Assembly: GCA_002379985.1 (NCBI GenBank)
Contig: DFVG01000030.1
Location: 126,129 to 190,128, forward strand
Length of the DNA: 64,000 bases
Reading direction: 5' to 3'
From: Flavobacteriaceae bacterium UBA4166
GTDB lineage: Bacteria > Bacteroidota > Bacteroidia > Flavobacteriales > Flavobacteriaceae
The translations under genes were made by a program, and so were the position numbers. The notes under the pieces were generated by a model. The model ran no database searches and had not been told where the DNA came from. It was given only the letters and a program-made list of their open reading frames with translations. This document shows positions 62,975 through 64,000 of the stretch, one piece after another (the first letter of the stretch is position 1; every line of letters begins with the position of its first letter).

Positions 62975-63792
62975 GAGACGTCTTGAAAATAACGTGCTAA
63001 ATCCAAAATGTTATTACACCCCAGTTTTTTAAAAATACTCTTACGGTGCGTCCTAACTGTATGGTAGCTAATATTGAGTTTATCGGCGACTTCTTGGTTG
63101 CTCCATCCTAAGACCAATAAATCAACCACTTCTCTTTCACGCTTAGTGAGTGTACTTATAGTAACATCAATAGAGTTTCTGTTTTTGGGGTGCACAATTT
63201 TATTGAGGTTACGGTCGTAGATATAATATCTATACTTACCATCAAACTTTAAATGATCAATATTGGTCTCTAAGGTTACGATACCGAAAATTTTACCGTG
63301 CTCATTGGTCAGGTGTTTAATTGTTTGTTGAAGTATCCAGCGTTTCCCGGTCCTATGCCGATAGGCATATTCCCTGTTTACAATGAAATTTGAATATTGT
63401 TCCGGTTCCAATTTGGAAAGGAACCTCCATTCATGAAAAGTAGATTTGAGCAATGCAGGGATATTGTCGTATGCAACACGACTAAACAAGTATTTGATCC
63501 CTTTATTCAAGTAGGTGTCCCTTGATATGCCTGTGACATCTTCAATAGCATCTTCAACATATAAGAATCTTCTTTCTTCTAAATCAAAAACACTCAAGGC
63601 ACATGTGCCGATGCCAGAAACAATTTTTTTTAGCGCGGGTATTTGCCGCTCCAAAGTATCTATTTTTATTTTCGATAGCGTGCTTCCGAATTCAGACACA
63701 TACCGAAAGCTTTTAGAAAGGGAGGCGTAGGCAGTCTCTATATCCGGAAGATCATTGTTGCCTAACTGTTCGTTGCTCAATTCGTTTTTCAT
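62971..63792 (-). CDS. LuxR-family regulator with PAS-like sensor domain
   Basis: A 273-residue regulator when started at the ATG at 63792 (an earlier in-frame ATG at 63846 is possible; both lie within the scoA 3' end). A PAS-like domain (about residues 60-190, with RFLYVEDAIEDVTGIS) precedes a LuxR HTH (LTKREREVVDLLVLGWSNQEVADKLNISYHTVRTHR). It follows scoA with an overlap of 41 bp, so it is co-transcribed and may regulate the CoA-transferase genes or the nearby hydrolase. Confidence 0.88.
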   Translation of the reverse strand: MKNELSNEQLGNNDLPDIETAYASLSKSFRYVSEFGSTLSKIKIDTLERQIPALKKIVSGIGTCALSVFDLEERRFLYVEDAIEDVTGISRDTYLNKGIKYLFSRVAYDNIPALLKSTFHEWRFLSKLEPEQYSNFIVNREYAYRHRTGKRWILQQTIKHLTNEHGKIFGIVTLETNIDHLKFDGKYRYYIYDRNLNKIVHPKNRNSIDVTISTLTKREREVVDLLVLGWSNQEVADKLNISYHTVRTHRKSIFKKLGCNNILDLARYFQDVS

Positions 63793-64000
63793 AACGCTCG
63801 CCTTTAAAGATGCGTTGTACCAAAATACCGGGAATATGAACTTCATTTGGATCTAACTCCCCCGCAGGCACTAATTCTTCTACTTCTGCAACCGTAATTG
63901 CTGCTGCGCCCGCCATATTTGGATTAAAGTTTCGAGCGGTTCCCTTAAAGATCAGGTTTCCTGCCGTATCTCCTTTCCAGGCTTTCACAAAGGCGAAATC
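63752..64000 (-). CDS. scoA: 3-oxoacid CoA-transferase subunit A, 5' part outside window
   Basis: The C-terminal 82 residues of ScoA are present, from FVKAWKGDTAGNLIFKGTAR to the stop at 63752; the gene continues past the window edge. The segment NFNPNMAGAAAITVAEVEE is typical of the alpha subunit near its end. The in-frame GTG at 63988 is internal, not a start. It belongs with scoB, which here lies 2.1 kb downstream. Confidence 0.92.
   Translation of the reverse strand, partial: DFAFVKAWKGDTAGNLIFKGTARNFNPNMAGAAAITVAEVEELVPAGELDPNEVHIPGILVQRIFKGERYEKRIEQRTVRQQ

Overview
The window looks like a chromosomal segment of a marine-type member of the Flavobacteriaceae (Bacteroidota). The signs are several proteins with a type IX secretion (T9SS) C-terminal sorting tail, carboxypeptidase-regulatory plus TonB-plug proteins, LytTR and TPR-histidine-kinase signalling, BNR-repeat proteins, TAnnTTTG-type promoter motifs and few Shine-Dalgarno sequences. 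I see no rRNA, IS element, prophage or CRISPR array. One tRNA gene is present.

Layout. 1-8.2 kb: a minus-strand run of envelope and secreted proteins (lipoproteins, small membrane proteins, a BspA-like leucine-rich-repeat protein) followed by a TPR histidine kinase/LytTR regulator pair. 8.2-8.7 kb: tRNA-Asn with, downstream, two partial copies of its 3' end and three terminators inside a direct repeat. 8.7-13.9 kb: rseP, a Sco-type copper chaperone, feoA-feoB and a tiny Cys-rich FeoB-associated protein. 13.9-19.4 kb: a metal-uptake operon made of a DtxR/MntR-type regulator, an outer-membrane protein, a binding lipoprotein, an ATPase and two permeases, each permease with an extra soluble C-terminal domain; a palindromic operator candidate lies upstream. 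19.4-21.6 kb: a TerB/DnaJ protein, a bacilliredoxin and an acyltransferase. 21.6-28.3 kb: two paralogous TonB-plug proteins without a beta-barrel, flanking a secreted protein of unknown function. 28.3-36.3 kb: a radical SAM protein, an enoyl-CoA hydratase, a sensor kinase, hemJ, a large BNR-repeat protein and a T9SS cargo protein.

36.3-47 kb is a heme-biosynthesis locus. hemH (with a MATE transporter) and an AraC regulator face away from a tightly overlapping hemA-hemC-hemD-hemE-DUF6973-EI24-hemF-hemB operon. With hemJ at 32 kb it encodes every step from glutamyl-tRNA to protoheme except hemL. Next to FeoAB and the MntR-like importer, this makes the window rich in iron and heme functions.

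47-64 kb is mixed: two unknown envelope-type genes, an exported DinB-like protein, a CNNM/CBS protein, a hybrid histidine kinase, an O6-alkylguanine methyltransferase, two serine hydrolases, a DEDD exonuclease, a T9SS-secreted subtilase, a fused two-ATPase peptide-transporter protein, and scoA/scoB separated by a LuxR regulator and an opposing serine hydrolase. The points most worth following are the barrel-less TonB-plug module, the permeases with soluble C-terminal domains, the unknown proteins inside the heme operon, the tRNA-Asn tail and the split scoA/scoB pair.
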